The notes below the pieces were generated by a model, which saw only the letters and a list, made by a program, of their open reading frames with translations, did not search any database and had not been told where the DNA came from. 20,000 nucleotides of DNA, taken from positions 492,381 to 512,380 of the forward strand of contig RPFO01000184.1 in the NCBI GenBank assembly GCA_009746045.1. Reading direction: 5' to 3'. Position 1 is the stretch's first letter. Each line of letters begins with the position of its first letter. The stretch is from Mesostigma viride. Lineage: Eukaryota > Streptophyta > Mesostigmatophyceae > Mesostigmatales > Mesostigmataceae. The position numbers and the translations under genes were made by a program. This document shows positions 7,301 through 19,746 of the stretch, piece by piece.

Positions 7301-10300
7301 CCGTCCAGGGCTCGCCGCGACAGGGGTCATAAATTAAGCCCCAAGTATGGGTTGGGTCAGCAAGCATGGGTTGTTGCAACCCATCATGGTAGTATAGTTG
7401 CGACCCACGATGGTAACCGGTGCAACCCACGATGGTGGTACTTGCAACTCGTTTTGGTAACCGTTGCAACACATGCTAGTAACCGTTGCAACGCATGATG
7501 TAACCAATGTGACACATGATGTTAATTGATGCAACGCATGATGTTAATGGATGCAACACATGATGTTCATCGATGCAACGCATGATGTTAATCGATGCAA
7601 CGCATAATGGTGATAGGTACAGCACATGATGGCAATAATTGCAACGCAGAGTGGTCAACACAATCCCCAAACCGCATTGGGTCAACACTCGACAGCATGG
7701 GTGACTAAGGCTGCGGACATAAAACAGACACGAGCACGGCACTGACTCATTCAAGTTAAACGATGACAATGAGAAGCCATGGGAGGAAGTCAGAGGGTGC
7801 TATGCCTGCCTGCCATGTCAGCATATATATAGCTGATATGTATTATATATATTTATTGCGAATGATAAATTACGGAGATGAGATCGGCATGCAACATAAG
7901 GAAATCCAGAAAATGAGGAAGGACCGTAAAGAACAGAATCACCATGGCAGGCAAGGAGCAAGCCAACACTATATATAGGTGATATATATAAAAAATCTAT
8001 AATTACTTACATTAGAGTGAAGACACCCGAACATAACCAAAGCCAACGCTAGCAAGATTTACCTGGTAGCTGATATATATACTACTGTGATATATATAGT
8101 TGGGTTTTCCTTATGTTGCATGCCAATCTCACCTCCGTAATTTATCATTCTCAATGAATATATATAGCTGAGATAAACATATATATATATCATAGTGTAC
8201 CGGCTGTAGTTATTTTGTCTTGGTATCTCTTGTTAGCGTTGGCTTTGTTTATGTTTAGTTGGGTGCCTTCACTCTGATGTAAGTAACTATACTTTTTAAC
8301 ATATTTCAGCTGTATATATGACTAACGGCCAGCTCACTATTGGTGGGAAGGCAACGAAGGTCAGATGGGCGCAGCATGACTCGCCTAGGTGGCCCCACCA
8401 CGCGGGTTGTGATACAGAGCACTCTTGTACAGGTGGCCCCCACGCACGAGTGGATTAGTACTGATCACTGTACTGATCACTGTACTGATCACTGTACTGA
8501 TCACTCACAGGCGGCCTCCATCGACTCCGCCAGTGCCTGTGACCTGCGCGCCGCCGCTTCTAGCTCACCACACGCGGCCACACGGCCGTCCTCCATCTCC
8601 CTAAGACGTAAATGGGGCGTACCCAAGTGCACATGATGGTGGGTGGAGGGGTGAAGCGGTTGGTGGAATAACGGGCAGGGGGTCAGACATCTGGAGGGGG
8701 TGGTGTACATGTGGGGTGGCATACAGCCATTGATGAATTTGGGGCTAACTCAATGGCCAAGAATGACAGTGGTCTGAGGGAGGTACTTGGCCTGAGGCTT
8801 ACATGACAGGGGAGCTTGTATGATCGAGTATAGCTCAAAGAAGGGATACTAGGAGAGAATAGTAAAGCAGCCATTCATGTCCCTGTTGGCAGTATAGGGA
8901 TAGTTCAGTGAAGCAGAGGTCCTCGACATGACAGCCCTACTGAGCACATAGCCACAATAATCAGCACAGATGCGACTGTCTTCACTCTGCGGCTGCACCC
9001 TGCGTGGGTGCAGGTTGCAATCACATCGCATCGCAGTGACTAATGAACGCATGGATCAAGAGAGACGAGGAAAAAAGGGCTGAGGAGAGGGAAACAGCGT
9101 AAAGAAAATAAGATGACCATGAAAGGCACTTTGATATCAACAAAAGAAACGAAAAAAACCAATCATGATCATAACGAAATGAATCTGAAGCAGCTTTTTC
9201 TGGGTTCTAAAAAAAAGTACACATACAAAAAAAGCACAACAATCCCTTACCAGCACCAGCAGCCCTCTAGAGGGCGTAGATGGCATTCCTGCTCCACGAA
9301 ACATGGGCAGCATGCATGCTACCTGGTGCATACCAGGGACAAGAGCCATTATTGTTGAATCATAGAGCTGACGCGCATACCTGATGCGTGCCGCGAGCCG
9401 CTCTGCCTCTTTGCGGCTGGCATCCGCCTGTTGTCGCCATGCCTGCTTCGGTACCGTGATGGCCCATGGTGAGGGGAAGGCAATACTTGTGGAAGCAAGC
9501 CACAGTCAAGGCACAGGAGGGGGGGGAGACAGATGGGGCGCATAGCAGAGGTTGCAGACGCAAAGGCCAGGGAGAGGGGAGCAGAAAGGGGTGCGAGGAG
9601 GAGGCCAGAAAGGGGTGCGAAGAGGCCAGAAAGGGGTGCAAGGAGGAGGAGGCCAGAAAGGGGTGCAAGGAGGTGGAGGGGGCCAGAAAGGGGTGTGAGG
9701 GGGAGGGGGCCAGAAATGGGTGCAAGGAGGTGGCCAGAAAGGGGTGTGAGGGGGAGGGGGCCAGAAAGGGGTGCAAGGCGGGGGGGGGGGCAGAAAGGGG
9801 TGCGGGGTGGAAAGAGCAGGAGGGGTGCGGGGGCGAGAAGGGTATCCGGGTGGGTGGAAGAGGAGGACAGAAAGGGGTGCGTGGGGATAAACAAGCAAGG
9901 CCACGCGCTGGATTCACGTACGCTGCAACCGTTAGAAAGAGATGCAGACTTGGTAAGAAAAAGGATAAGGGTTGGAAGGGGAAGAAGGACAGGAAGGGGA
10001 AGAAGGGGGGATGAATCGGCAGGCAGCAGGAAAGAGACTGATGCGCTGGACGTGCTTGCCCGTAATCATCAAGGCCGCGAGACAAGTGATCAGAACGTGC
10101 CTTCGCTACACACACAAACAGTGTCTACGCTGCCACGTCCGCGTGTACTCTTGGGGTCGATAACACTCTGGCGGGAGAGGTATGGGGGTTGGTGCTGACA
10201 CCCTTCAAAGGAGGCCTGGGGCTGCGTGTCGGTGGGGTTTGAAACAGGAAACTGGCCCCTACCTTGCAGGTACCCTATAGCTCTGATGCATCTCAGGTAC

Positions 10301-11980
10301 AAACCGCGCACATATCATCACAGTGCCATTCTTTCAACTGGCTCAAACTTACTTCGGCTGGCTCTTGTTTGCTGGCTCTTGTTTGCTCTTTTCCCCGCCT
10401 TGCTTTCATGATTTACAGAAGTATTTATCGTCGATGCATATTTATCATCACGTAGAGGCACACAGCCATCACACTTTCCATCGAATGGGTAAAGTACCAG
10501 TGGCTAAGCAAGCAGCCTCACCTTGCAGCACGACCAGCCCTTCCTGTGTAATCAGCAGCTCCTCTAGTGCTACCTCCCATTGGAGGCTTTGGAACCAGGA
10601 AGGCCAAGGGCAAGACTTCATACATCCAAGGAGACTTTCATACATTATAACAGGCATTCAGGGCAAAAGGAAAGCAGACAGGGCTACAAAAAAAAAAAGA
10701 CTATTGCGTTGGTGATTAACCATAACCATTGACTCAGGAAGTTCACATGAAATGTCAAGCTTCACGCCTATACCACTTCAGGCGTGTGCGGGGTAGGCAT
10801 GCCATCTGGCACCTGCAGCATCCGTCCTTTCCGCGTGGCCTGTCTTTGACCCCTGACAGTTCCTCGTAACACAATTAAAAACTTGCGGACAAGGGAGGCG
10901 CAGCTTCCATGCTGCTGCACTCCGTATGTTCAGGGATGCCAGGTGGGCCTGCTCGCGCGTCGTGTGCGAGGCCACATTTCGACGCAACCTTTTCGTCACT
11001 GCGTGAGGCGTGAGGTTCGTGAGCCACACACCTCCACCTGGGAGGCCAGCACCGCCGCCTGCTCCTCCTTCTCCTTCTGCAGCGCGTGGAACTTGTCTCG
11101 GAAATCCAGTTGTGCGCGCCAGTGCGATAGGTCGCCGCTCGCCACGTGGCCGCCACACTGGGGCCTTGCCTTGGCTTCTGGATGCATTGGCAACCAGGCA
11201 CAGATTTGAGATACCGCCATGACAAAGCACGTAAGATGACATTCCTTTTTTTAGAATGGCAAGAATAAAGGCATGATGTATCGATCTAGAACAAACAAAT
11301 ACGGATAATAAAAACTAAAAGCCGGTGGATGCAGCTTAGGTTATTACAACTGGCGAAATGGAAAACTCGTAGGCTTTCTGTTGCAGGAAAACAAGCATAC
11401 AGCCAGGATACAGCATAATATTGGTTCACCATTTACAATGCTAGAAAGTACGGTCCAACCGACGCACAAACATGAGGCCACGAATTTGATCTTTACGGTC
11501 TAATTGTTTAGGACGCAAACGCCTCCATGGTCCACCACGTGGAGACAATCCTAATGGAAAACTGATGGGGTGAACATTTTTTAAAACGCTTGCTTGCTGT
11601 TGGAAGTAGGACCCAAAAACGCACTTCAAACTTGCGAGGTCTCTTTCGTTTCATTGCCGGCCTACTTTTTTTGGTGAATCGAAGCGCACCTTCTTCAAAA
11701 GTTTGCAGCTTAAGTTCCGCGAGCTTCTGCCTTTCTCTAGCCACAAGGAGCTGTGACGCTGTCTCCATGCGGATCGTGTCGCACTCATCGTATTCCTGCG
11801 GTGAAAGGGAAAAATGAAGCCCGCGATACGTGTAGAAAACGCACTCGTCCAGAGCATAAATGATCCCAGCGTGATTGGTACGTGATTGGGAAGTGGCCGA
11901 CTGCAAAGCCATCGAGGCCGCACCTGTGACAACGTGCTAGCAAGCTGCAGAAGCTCATCCACAATCTTTCCTGCCTCCAT
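4267..11980 (-). CDS. Coiled-coil protein of unknown function, multi-exon gene
   Basis: Gene model: exons 11980-11924, 11795-11690, 11177-11032, 10573-10522, 9442-9381, 8600-8509, 7297-7202, 5690-5671 and 4389-4267, all on the minus strand with GT-AG introns. Except across 9443-10521, every junction is phase-compatible and continues a charged, heptad-like helix. The start codon (ACGGCCATGG, good context) opens MEAGKIVDELLQLAS; the end is KENEQLRRELGGLRK and TAG. The product is roughly 250 residues, rich in E, K, R, A, L and Q, with no signal peptide, membrane segment or catalytic motif. It would be a rod-like structural or scaffold protein, of the kind common in cilia, basal bodies or the cytoskeleton, but nothing identifies the complex. 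One exon between 10522 and 9442 must be missing, because exon 4 leaves phase 1 and the next enters phase 0. The gene is divergent from MPC1. Confidence 0.7.
4443..4580 (+). repeat. MITE-like intronic repeat, copy 1
   Basis: Aligns with 7860-7975: TAAATTACGGA(A/G)ATGAGA, then GCATGCA(G/A)CA, then GGACCGTAAAGAA, then GGCAGGCAAGGA and CAA(G/A)C. It lies in the last intron of the coiled-coil gene; the other copy lies in an upstream intron, in the same orientation. No coding capacity, so a small non-autonomous element is likely. Confidence 0.6.
4634..4826 (-). other. GC-rich open segment inside last intron
   Basis: On the minus strand this is open from an AG at about 4827 to a TAG at 4634-4636 and reads QRRDDSLDLQRVRLPRMPW, ending DELFRRVRADFVTTRVE. 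It stands out as GC-rich between AT-rich flanks, like an exon or an inserted gene fragment. I do not recognise a family. Its phases do not fit the coiled-coil gene, so it may be an alternative terminal exon, a captured fragment or chance. Confidence 0.25.
4841..4920. repeat. Near-perfect 40-bp tandem duplication
   Basis: Two 40-base units, 4841-4880 and 4881-4920, beginning ATATCTTGTACAGAAAGG, are identical except for the last base. A recent duplication or an assembly artefact. Confidence 0.9.
5014..5192. repeat. (CCCG)n tetranucleotide microsatellite
   Basis: About 180 bases of CCCG/GCCC repeats, with interruptions near 5046-5053 and 5097. It creates long false open frames (Pro-Ala or Gly-Arg) on both strands. 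It lies in the last intron of the coiled-coil gene, whose RNA would be G-rich here (GGGC/CGGG repeats). Confidence 0.95.
5261..5312. repeat. 12-bp minisatellite
   Basis: Unit GAGCACACATGA, four copies at 5261-5308 plus a partial GAGC. Intronic, no function apparent. Confidence 0.9.
5671..5690 (-). CDS. Putative 20-nt microexon of coiled-coil gene
   Basis: The acceptor GCGCTGCAG|CA and donor GCGCAG|GTACGC enclose 20 bases encoding (A)TSLRAQ. It enters phase 1 and leaves phase 0, exactly what is needed to connect the exon at 7202-7297 to the last exon. The joined peptide EAEAATSLRAQLEEER keeps a heptad pattern. The acceptor lacks a strong pyrimidine tract, so this needs transcript support. Confidence 0.45.
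6667..6690. repeat. (CAAA)n microsatellite
   Basis: About six AAAC/CAAA units upstream of the second SINE-like element. Confidence 0.85.
6754..7069 (+). mobile_element. SINE-like retroelement, copy 2 (diverged)
   Basis: It shares with copy 1, in the same order: an 8-bp hairpin with the same TACTC loop (6862-6882, arm GTGAGTAG); a second hairpin at 6958-6972 (CTCTT pairing AAGAG); GATGCCTTCGGATC; CCTATAG; TGCGAGAGGT; and a B-box-like GTTTGAATC. Boundaries are uncertain. GGTACCAA followed by a T-rich TTTCAC word occurs on both sides (6736-6753 and 7070-7086) and could be an eroded 17-bp target-site duplication. It is inserted antisense to the coiled-coil gene. Confidence 0.5.
7202..7297 (-). 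CDS. Coiled-coil gene exon (REETASLCDELARVTEENGQ)
   Basis: The acceptor GACGGCAG|AT and donor GCCG|GTGAGT are canonical. It encodes 31 codons in clear heptads, ending LVAKLRQEAEA. Phase 1 in and phase 1 out. G/C at third positions stands out from the AT-richer flanks. Confidence 0.75.
7375..7661. repeat. 22-bp minisatellite, about 13 diverged units
   Basis: The unit begins TGCAAC and has the consensus TGCAACGCATGATGTTAATCGA-like; the copies near 7519-7605 are the most alike. It lies in the intron between two coiled-coil exons. There are no spacers, so it is not a CRISPR array. Confidence 0.85.
7852..8287. repeat. Interleaved inverted repeats (A-B-A'-B')
   Basis: Segment A (7852-7906) pairs with A' (8104-8158), for example GATAAATTACGGAGATGAGA against its complement. 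Segment B (8001-8057) pairs with B' (8228-8287), for example CAAAGCCAACGCTAGCAAGA. The order A, B, A', B' means the pairings cross. AT-rich (TATATA) spacers separate them. A matches the MITE-like copy at 4443-4580. Probably nested or rearranged MITE copies in an intron. Confidence 0.7.
8459..8505. repeat. 12-bp minisatellite abutting a splice donor
   Basis: Unit TACTGATCACTG, nearly four copies. On the minus strand it begins inside the 5' splice site of the exon ending at 8509, so each unit carries a GTGATC word resembling the donor GTGAGTGATC. Confidence 0.85.
8509..8600 (-). CDS. Coiled-coil gene exon (EMEDGRVAACGELEAAARR)
   Basis: The acceptor ACGTCTTAG and donor GCCT|GTGAGT are both canonical. 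It encodes 30 whole codons, alanine- and glutamate-rich, ending SQALAESMEAA. Phase 2 in and phase 1 out match both neighbours. A 12-bp minisatellite begins within the donor region (8459-8505). Confidence 0.7.
8601..9380 (-). other. Intron of coiled-coil gene
   Basis: Bounded by the donor GTATGC (9380) and the acceptor CTTAG (8601). A short relative of the MITE-like repeat (CGTAAAGAA, ATGACCATG, AAAGGCA) lies at about 9098-9127. A GT-rich donor-like site near 9252 might mark a skipped small exon, but the frame joins without it. Confidence 0.45.
9381..9442 (-). CDS. Coiled-coil gene exon (AWRQQADASRKEAERLAARI)
   Basis: The acceptor GAAGCAG is weak and a start one codon earlier (AAG|CAG) is equally possible. 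The donor ATCAG|GTATGC is good. The helix-like sequence ends phase 2, and the leftover AG joins the G of the next exon to give Arg. Confidence 0.6.
9443..10521 (-). other. Intronic region that should contain one unidentified exon
   Basis: Bounded by exon 4 (phase 1 out) and the exon at 9442 (phase 0 in). An exon of length 3n+2 is required. Weak candidates with a pyrimidine tract plus acceptor are seen near 10170 (CTCCCGCCAG) and 9968 (CTTACCAAG), but none restores both phases with an obvious helix. Confidence 0.4.
9583..9886. repeat. Purine-rich (G-rich) imperfect minisatellite
   Basis: About ten copies of a word like CCAGAAAGGGGTGC(A/G)AGG with variable spacers, almost pure purine on the plus strand. 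It generates long false frames on both strands. It lies in an intron of the minus-strand coiled-coil gene, so the RNA is C-rich here. Confidence 0.9.
10522..10573 (-). CDS. Coiled-coil gene exon 4
   Basis: Encodes VALEELLITQEGLVVLQ after a pyrimidine-rich tract ending GGGAG, with donor CAAG|GTGAGG. Phase 0 in, phase 1 out, so it joins exon 3 directly. It is followed by a phase break that requires at least one more exon before 9442. Confidence 0.6.
11032..11177 (-). CDS. Coiled-coil gene exon 3
   Basis: The acceptor ATCCAG|AA completes GAA with the G left by exon 2. The segment AKARPQCGGHVASGDLSHW leads into a helix LDFRDKFHALQKEKEEQAAV. The donor is GAG|GTGTGT (phase 0); an alternative donor six bases earlier (CAG|GTGGAG) keeps the frame. 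The acceptor choice rests on phase; a stronger-looking CCCCAG 17 bases further in would break the frame. Confidence 0.65.
11690..11795 (-). CDS. Coiled-coil gene exon 2
   Basis: The acceptor TTTCACCGCAG follows a pyrimidine tract and the donor is GAAG|GTGCGC. It encodes EYDECDTIRMETASQLLVAR and continues ERQKLAELKLQTFEE, a clear amphipathic helix. Phase 0 in, phase 1 out. Confidence 0.75.
11924..11980 (-). CDS. Coiled-coil gene exon 1 (start)
   Basis: Nineteen codons, MEAGKIVDELLQLASTLSQ, then donor CAG|GTGCGG, phase 0. The ATG has G at +4 and a purine-poor but acceptable upstream context. An upstream in-frame start is not obvious. Confidence 0.65.
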
Positions 11981-13019
11981 GGCCGTCCAAATATAACTGT
12001 TTTCTTAACTTTCCTGACCTTGACTAGCTAGTCTGTGAAATTGAATCGCCCCAGCTGATAGAGGTATCCTGTTGCGTAAAAAGTACAACAACGTTTCCGA
12101 AGCGGCAGCTACTCCCAATTTTAGCAGTCGTCACACCACGTCGGCAGAATCACGGATTATTCCAAACGGCCTTAGCAATAACTCCATCTGTCTGTGTGTA
12201 CGGGAATCGAAGGGACCATAGCATCACGCGGTGGCGTACGAGAAAATGTCGAGCTGTTGACCCGTAACCAATCTTACTCAGGCATGTTTTAGGCACGAAG
12301 TGCAAGTCAGCATACGCAGGCTCAATCCCGTCAACTGATTATGCACCATGATAATTTAGCGATTAATGATCAGACCTGCCTCCGGACGCGTGCACGGTGC
12401 AAATAGTGCATCAATTGAGGCCAAGCTGGCAAGGTAGCGCACGTGTCCTCGTCGACTGTCGAGCGCGAAAAGAGGCAACACAGACACCCCCTGATAATCA
12501 AAATACTTTGTTGTTACCCCTTGTGTTAATAATTAACCCGACATGACGCATGGCGCGCAAGTTTAAAATTGCACAACGGACGTTAGTATTACTTGATAGT
12601 GTCTATCTAAACCGTCCCGCACGCCGCCACTTCCGTCATACGGTATTGGCTCCTGATACTTCTACTTAACAATTTAAGTATTTGAAGAAGTTGCAGCCGT
12701 ACCGTATAGGTGCCGATATGCGGCGTGGGATCCAACTTACTGACTGACTGACTGACTGATGTGCCGATCGAGATGAACCTTTGGCGCGCGAACCGGCACA
12801 CCGCCCGCGGGCAGGCGTGTGAAGTTGGATTTCTGGCCCGGCAGACGCGAGCTTTTTGCATCTCTCTGCGCAGCGGTGCAGGCAGGCAGATATTTGGCTG
12901 GCCTGGCAACCATCCCCTGCCGCTGACAGCTCCAAGCGGTGGGCTTTCTGTTTATTAAAGCGGTAATTCCCACCTAGCCGGGGCTTGTCTCTCGATAGCG
13001 TACGTAGTTGCTGCTTAAA
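11981..13019. promoter_or_regulatory. Divergent intergenic region between coiled-coil gene and MPC1
   Basis: About 1.04 kb separate the two start codons, which face away from each other, so both promoters must be here. A (GACT)n run lies at 12739-12759. TTTATTAAAG at about 12950-12959, 61 bases before the MPC1 start, could be a weak TATA-like element. I see no other recognisable site, and the ORFs of up to 176 codons in 12600-13200 have no family features. Confidence 0.5.
12739..12759. repeat. (GACT)n microsatellite
   Basis: Five tandem ACTG units in the divergent promoter region. Confidence 0.9.
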
Positions 13020-17627
<4,608 letters not shown>

Positions 17628-18069
17628 TGGAGATGAGACGAAAATTTATGCCCATGCGATCCGCAACGTGACTTGAAAATGTAGGATCTCCTTGACGACA
17701 CCCTGAAGTGGCCCGCGCTGCCAGCCGGCACATGTTAGTGCACTTGTTGTTAGCTGGATTGACCATCTCTCCAAAAACCCGGTTATATGAAACGGTGTGA
17801 CTGCATGCCGCGGAGCATGAAATCCTCAACACAAAGCTTCTCTGACAAGAACTCCTTTTCCTGGAGCATGTAGTTTCCTGGCAACAGTCAATCTTACAGA
17901 TCTATGGTAAACATTTCATGGGGCAAGAACGACAAAAATAAGTAAAAATGTGAATCTCATGACAGGGCCGCAATGCATACATCCTCACTGGATTGGATAA
18001 TACGGTGGGGGCGGTTAGATGACAGAACTGCCATCCGCCTGCAATATAGCCCAGGCAAGGACTTGCACA
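17628..18069. other. Convergent intergenic region
   Basis: Between the stops of MPC1 (+) and the folate enzyme (-). Only the TGTAA for the minus-strand gene is recognisable. Confidence 0.6.
17894..17898 (-). terminator. TGTAA polyadenylation signal candidate for folate enzyme
   Basis: Reads TGTAA on the minus strand, 172 bases beyond the stop codon at 18070. Position and orientation fit a chlorophyte 3' UTR. Confidence 0.5.
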
Positions 18070-19232
18070 TCACCGCAACCCGCAATGCGCCAACGTAGGA
18101 GATATGCAGTGCAGCGAGCCTGTGACACAAATCACGCCTACGACCCTCCCATCCCTACAGCCCGTGTCCTCGTGTGGACCAACGCCATCGCCTCCCTTGC
18201 ACCCCCCCTCATTAGTTGTCATCACATCCACACACGACCATCGCCCGTGGTAACTACAGACCTCACCGCTCCTACGATGAACCACCACCTGATGCTGGCG
18301 ATCCTGTTGCACACTTTCCTCTGCCAGACCCGATCTACATACCGTATATGACCCGATGGAGCACATCTCATAATCATATGCATCACGAGACAAGGCCAGA
18401 GCGTGAAGCGTGTGTGCCGCCTGATCAATGGCAGCCTCTATGCTGTCACACGCCACCACAGCCTGAGCATGGCCTCGATCCATCTCAACGCTGCCACCTG
18501 GCAAAGAGTACCGGTCCTCACCGGGACCGCCAGCATTATGTCCTTTCCAGGGCCTGTGCCCCACAGCCAGGGCTGCTCCACTCAGCCCGATTCTCTCTAC
18601 ACCTCGTCGCTTTGCTTCCGTCTCCAGCGCGTCCCTCCAGGCCTCTTGCAGCAGCGCCGGCGGCGTCGAGCGCAGGGAGCTCCCGCCCACAGGGATGCGC
18701 GTGACGTACACAGCACAAGGGCGGTGAATTGAGAACCCACGTGACTCTGTATCAGCGCAGCCACTAACGTCATTGTTTACATCTGGCACAGGCACAGCCG
18801 CCAACTCCACAATCGAGGATAAACTTGCTGCCCCAAGGGGTGCCTCTGCTGCCTCTGTGTCTGTCTTGTCCTCGACATCCTCCTTTCCATCAGCCTTGCC
18901 TGATAGAGCCGGATAGAGCCCGGTCGAGGCCTCGCTGCTGCCACTGGCACTGCCGCAGCCATTTTTCCCACCAATGACATTACCACCGCCGCCACCACCG
19001 CTACTGCCGCTGCTGCTACTGCTCTTGTCACTACCGCTTCCAGGACAAATGCCACCGCTAGTGCCGCTGCCGCTGCTGGCTCCCCCTCGGGAGTACGTGC
19101 GCAGGAAAGCGGACGCAAAACCTGCGTGGTCCTTGTCGGTGGCCATCGCGACCACCAGCGCGACGGGCAGGGAGGCCGGCAGCGTCTCGATAAGCGTCTC
19201 TGCCAGTACACCGGCTGCTGAGGGTGTGTGCG
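18070..19232 (-). CDS. DHFS/FPGS terminal exon
   Basis: An open frame of 1163 bases from the acceptor CACTGTCCAG to the TGA at 18072-18070. The frame remains open upstream of the acceptor to about 19425, but that part has no family match. The Gly/Ser-rich run around 18960-19090 is encoded by GGC/AGC-type repeats. Confidence 0.85.
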
Positions 19233-19746
19233 CTGGACAGTGGACAAGCAGGGGGCCATGCGCGAGGCGAGTCACACCACACGACTTGGCAAGTTTTGCA
19301 AGCTTTGTTTTGCCAGAGGTTTCAACATTTTCAGCGAAAGGCGAAGCAAGAAATCTTGCAAGCCAATTAAGTTGTCGTTGAGGCGTTGTACGCACGGGCG
19401 GAAACTGATGGGGCACAACATACATGATAAGTGCTACGGGCGGATGCCCGAATCAAATGAGCAAAGAGTGCGCGGGGTTCTAAAAAAACTATTTGATAAC
19501 GGTACAGTTTAAAAAAAGGGGAGGGTGATTAGGGGTGAGGGGGTGGGATAGGTGGGGGTGGATGGGTGGGGGGTGAAGGGTGCATCAAGGGGGAGAAAGC
19601 ACAGGAGTGGGGTATCAACACAGGCCCTCCCTCACCTCCATCGATCACAATGGCCAGGTCGCCATGGCGCAGAATCTGGAAGCGGCCAGGGAGTACGGTC
19701 TCCTCCAACCCCTGGGTGATGGCCTCCTGGGTGATGCCGCCCCACC
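18070..19746 (-). CDS. Dihydrofolate synthase/folylpolyglutamate synthase, C-terminal part (partial gene)
   Basis: Two exons are seen, 19746-19636 and 19232-18070, joined across a 403-base intron (phase 1). The enzyme adds glutamate to dihydropteroate or folate using ATP (Mur-ligase family). The first exon reads WGGITQEAITQGLEETVLPG then RFQILRHGDLAIVIDG; the join creates DGAHTPSAAGVLAETL, the central-to-C-terminal domain linker with the conserved DGAHT. Next come VALVVAMATDKDHAGF, then AVYVTRIPVGGSSLRSTPPA, and near the end VICVTGSLHCIS, all in family order. The ATP-binding P-loop half lies beyond the window edge. Two long inserts are unusual: about 130 residues rich in Gly/Ser/Glu after KDHAGFASAFL, and about 85 residues before CVTGSLH. 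The KDH wording looks more like plant DHFS than FPGS, but this is a judgement by eye. Confidence 0.88.
19636..19746 (-). CDS. DHFS/FPGS internal exon
   Basis: 111 bases between the acceptor GCCCCAG|GG and donor GGAG|GTGAGG, phase 1 at both ends. Contains LPGRFQI, which precedes the DGAHT motif in this family. Confidence 0.85.

Noticed and set aside
7375-7661. CRISPR-like array
   Set aside because: Repeats are directly adjacent with no unique spacers, diverge gradually, and sit in a eukaryotic intron.
9349-10198. Overlapping frames of 130-250 codons on both strands
   Set aside because: Caused by the purine-rich minisatellite; proline- or lysine/glutamate-rich nonsense with no family features. 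Only the short segment 9381-9442 (-) is kept as an exon.
10269-10286. 18-nt candidate microexon of the coiled-coil gene
   Set aside because: A GTAGGG donor and AG are present, but there is no pyrimidine tract, it does not resolve the phase gap, and the peptide is not helix-like.
18019-19381. Plus-strand frames opposite the folate enzyme exon
   Set aside because: They are antisense shadows of the minus-strand coding exon, which has clear family motifs.
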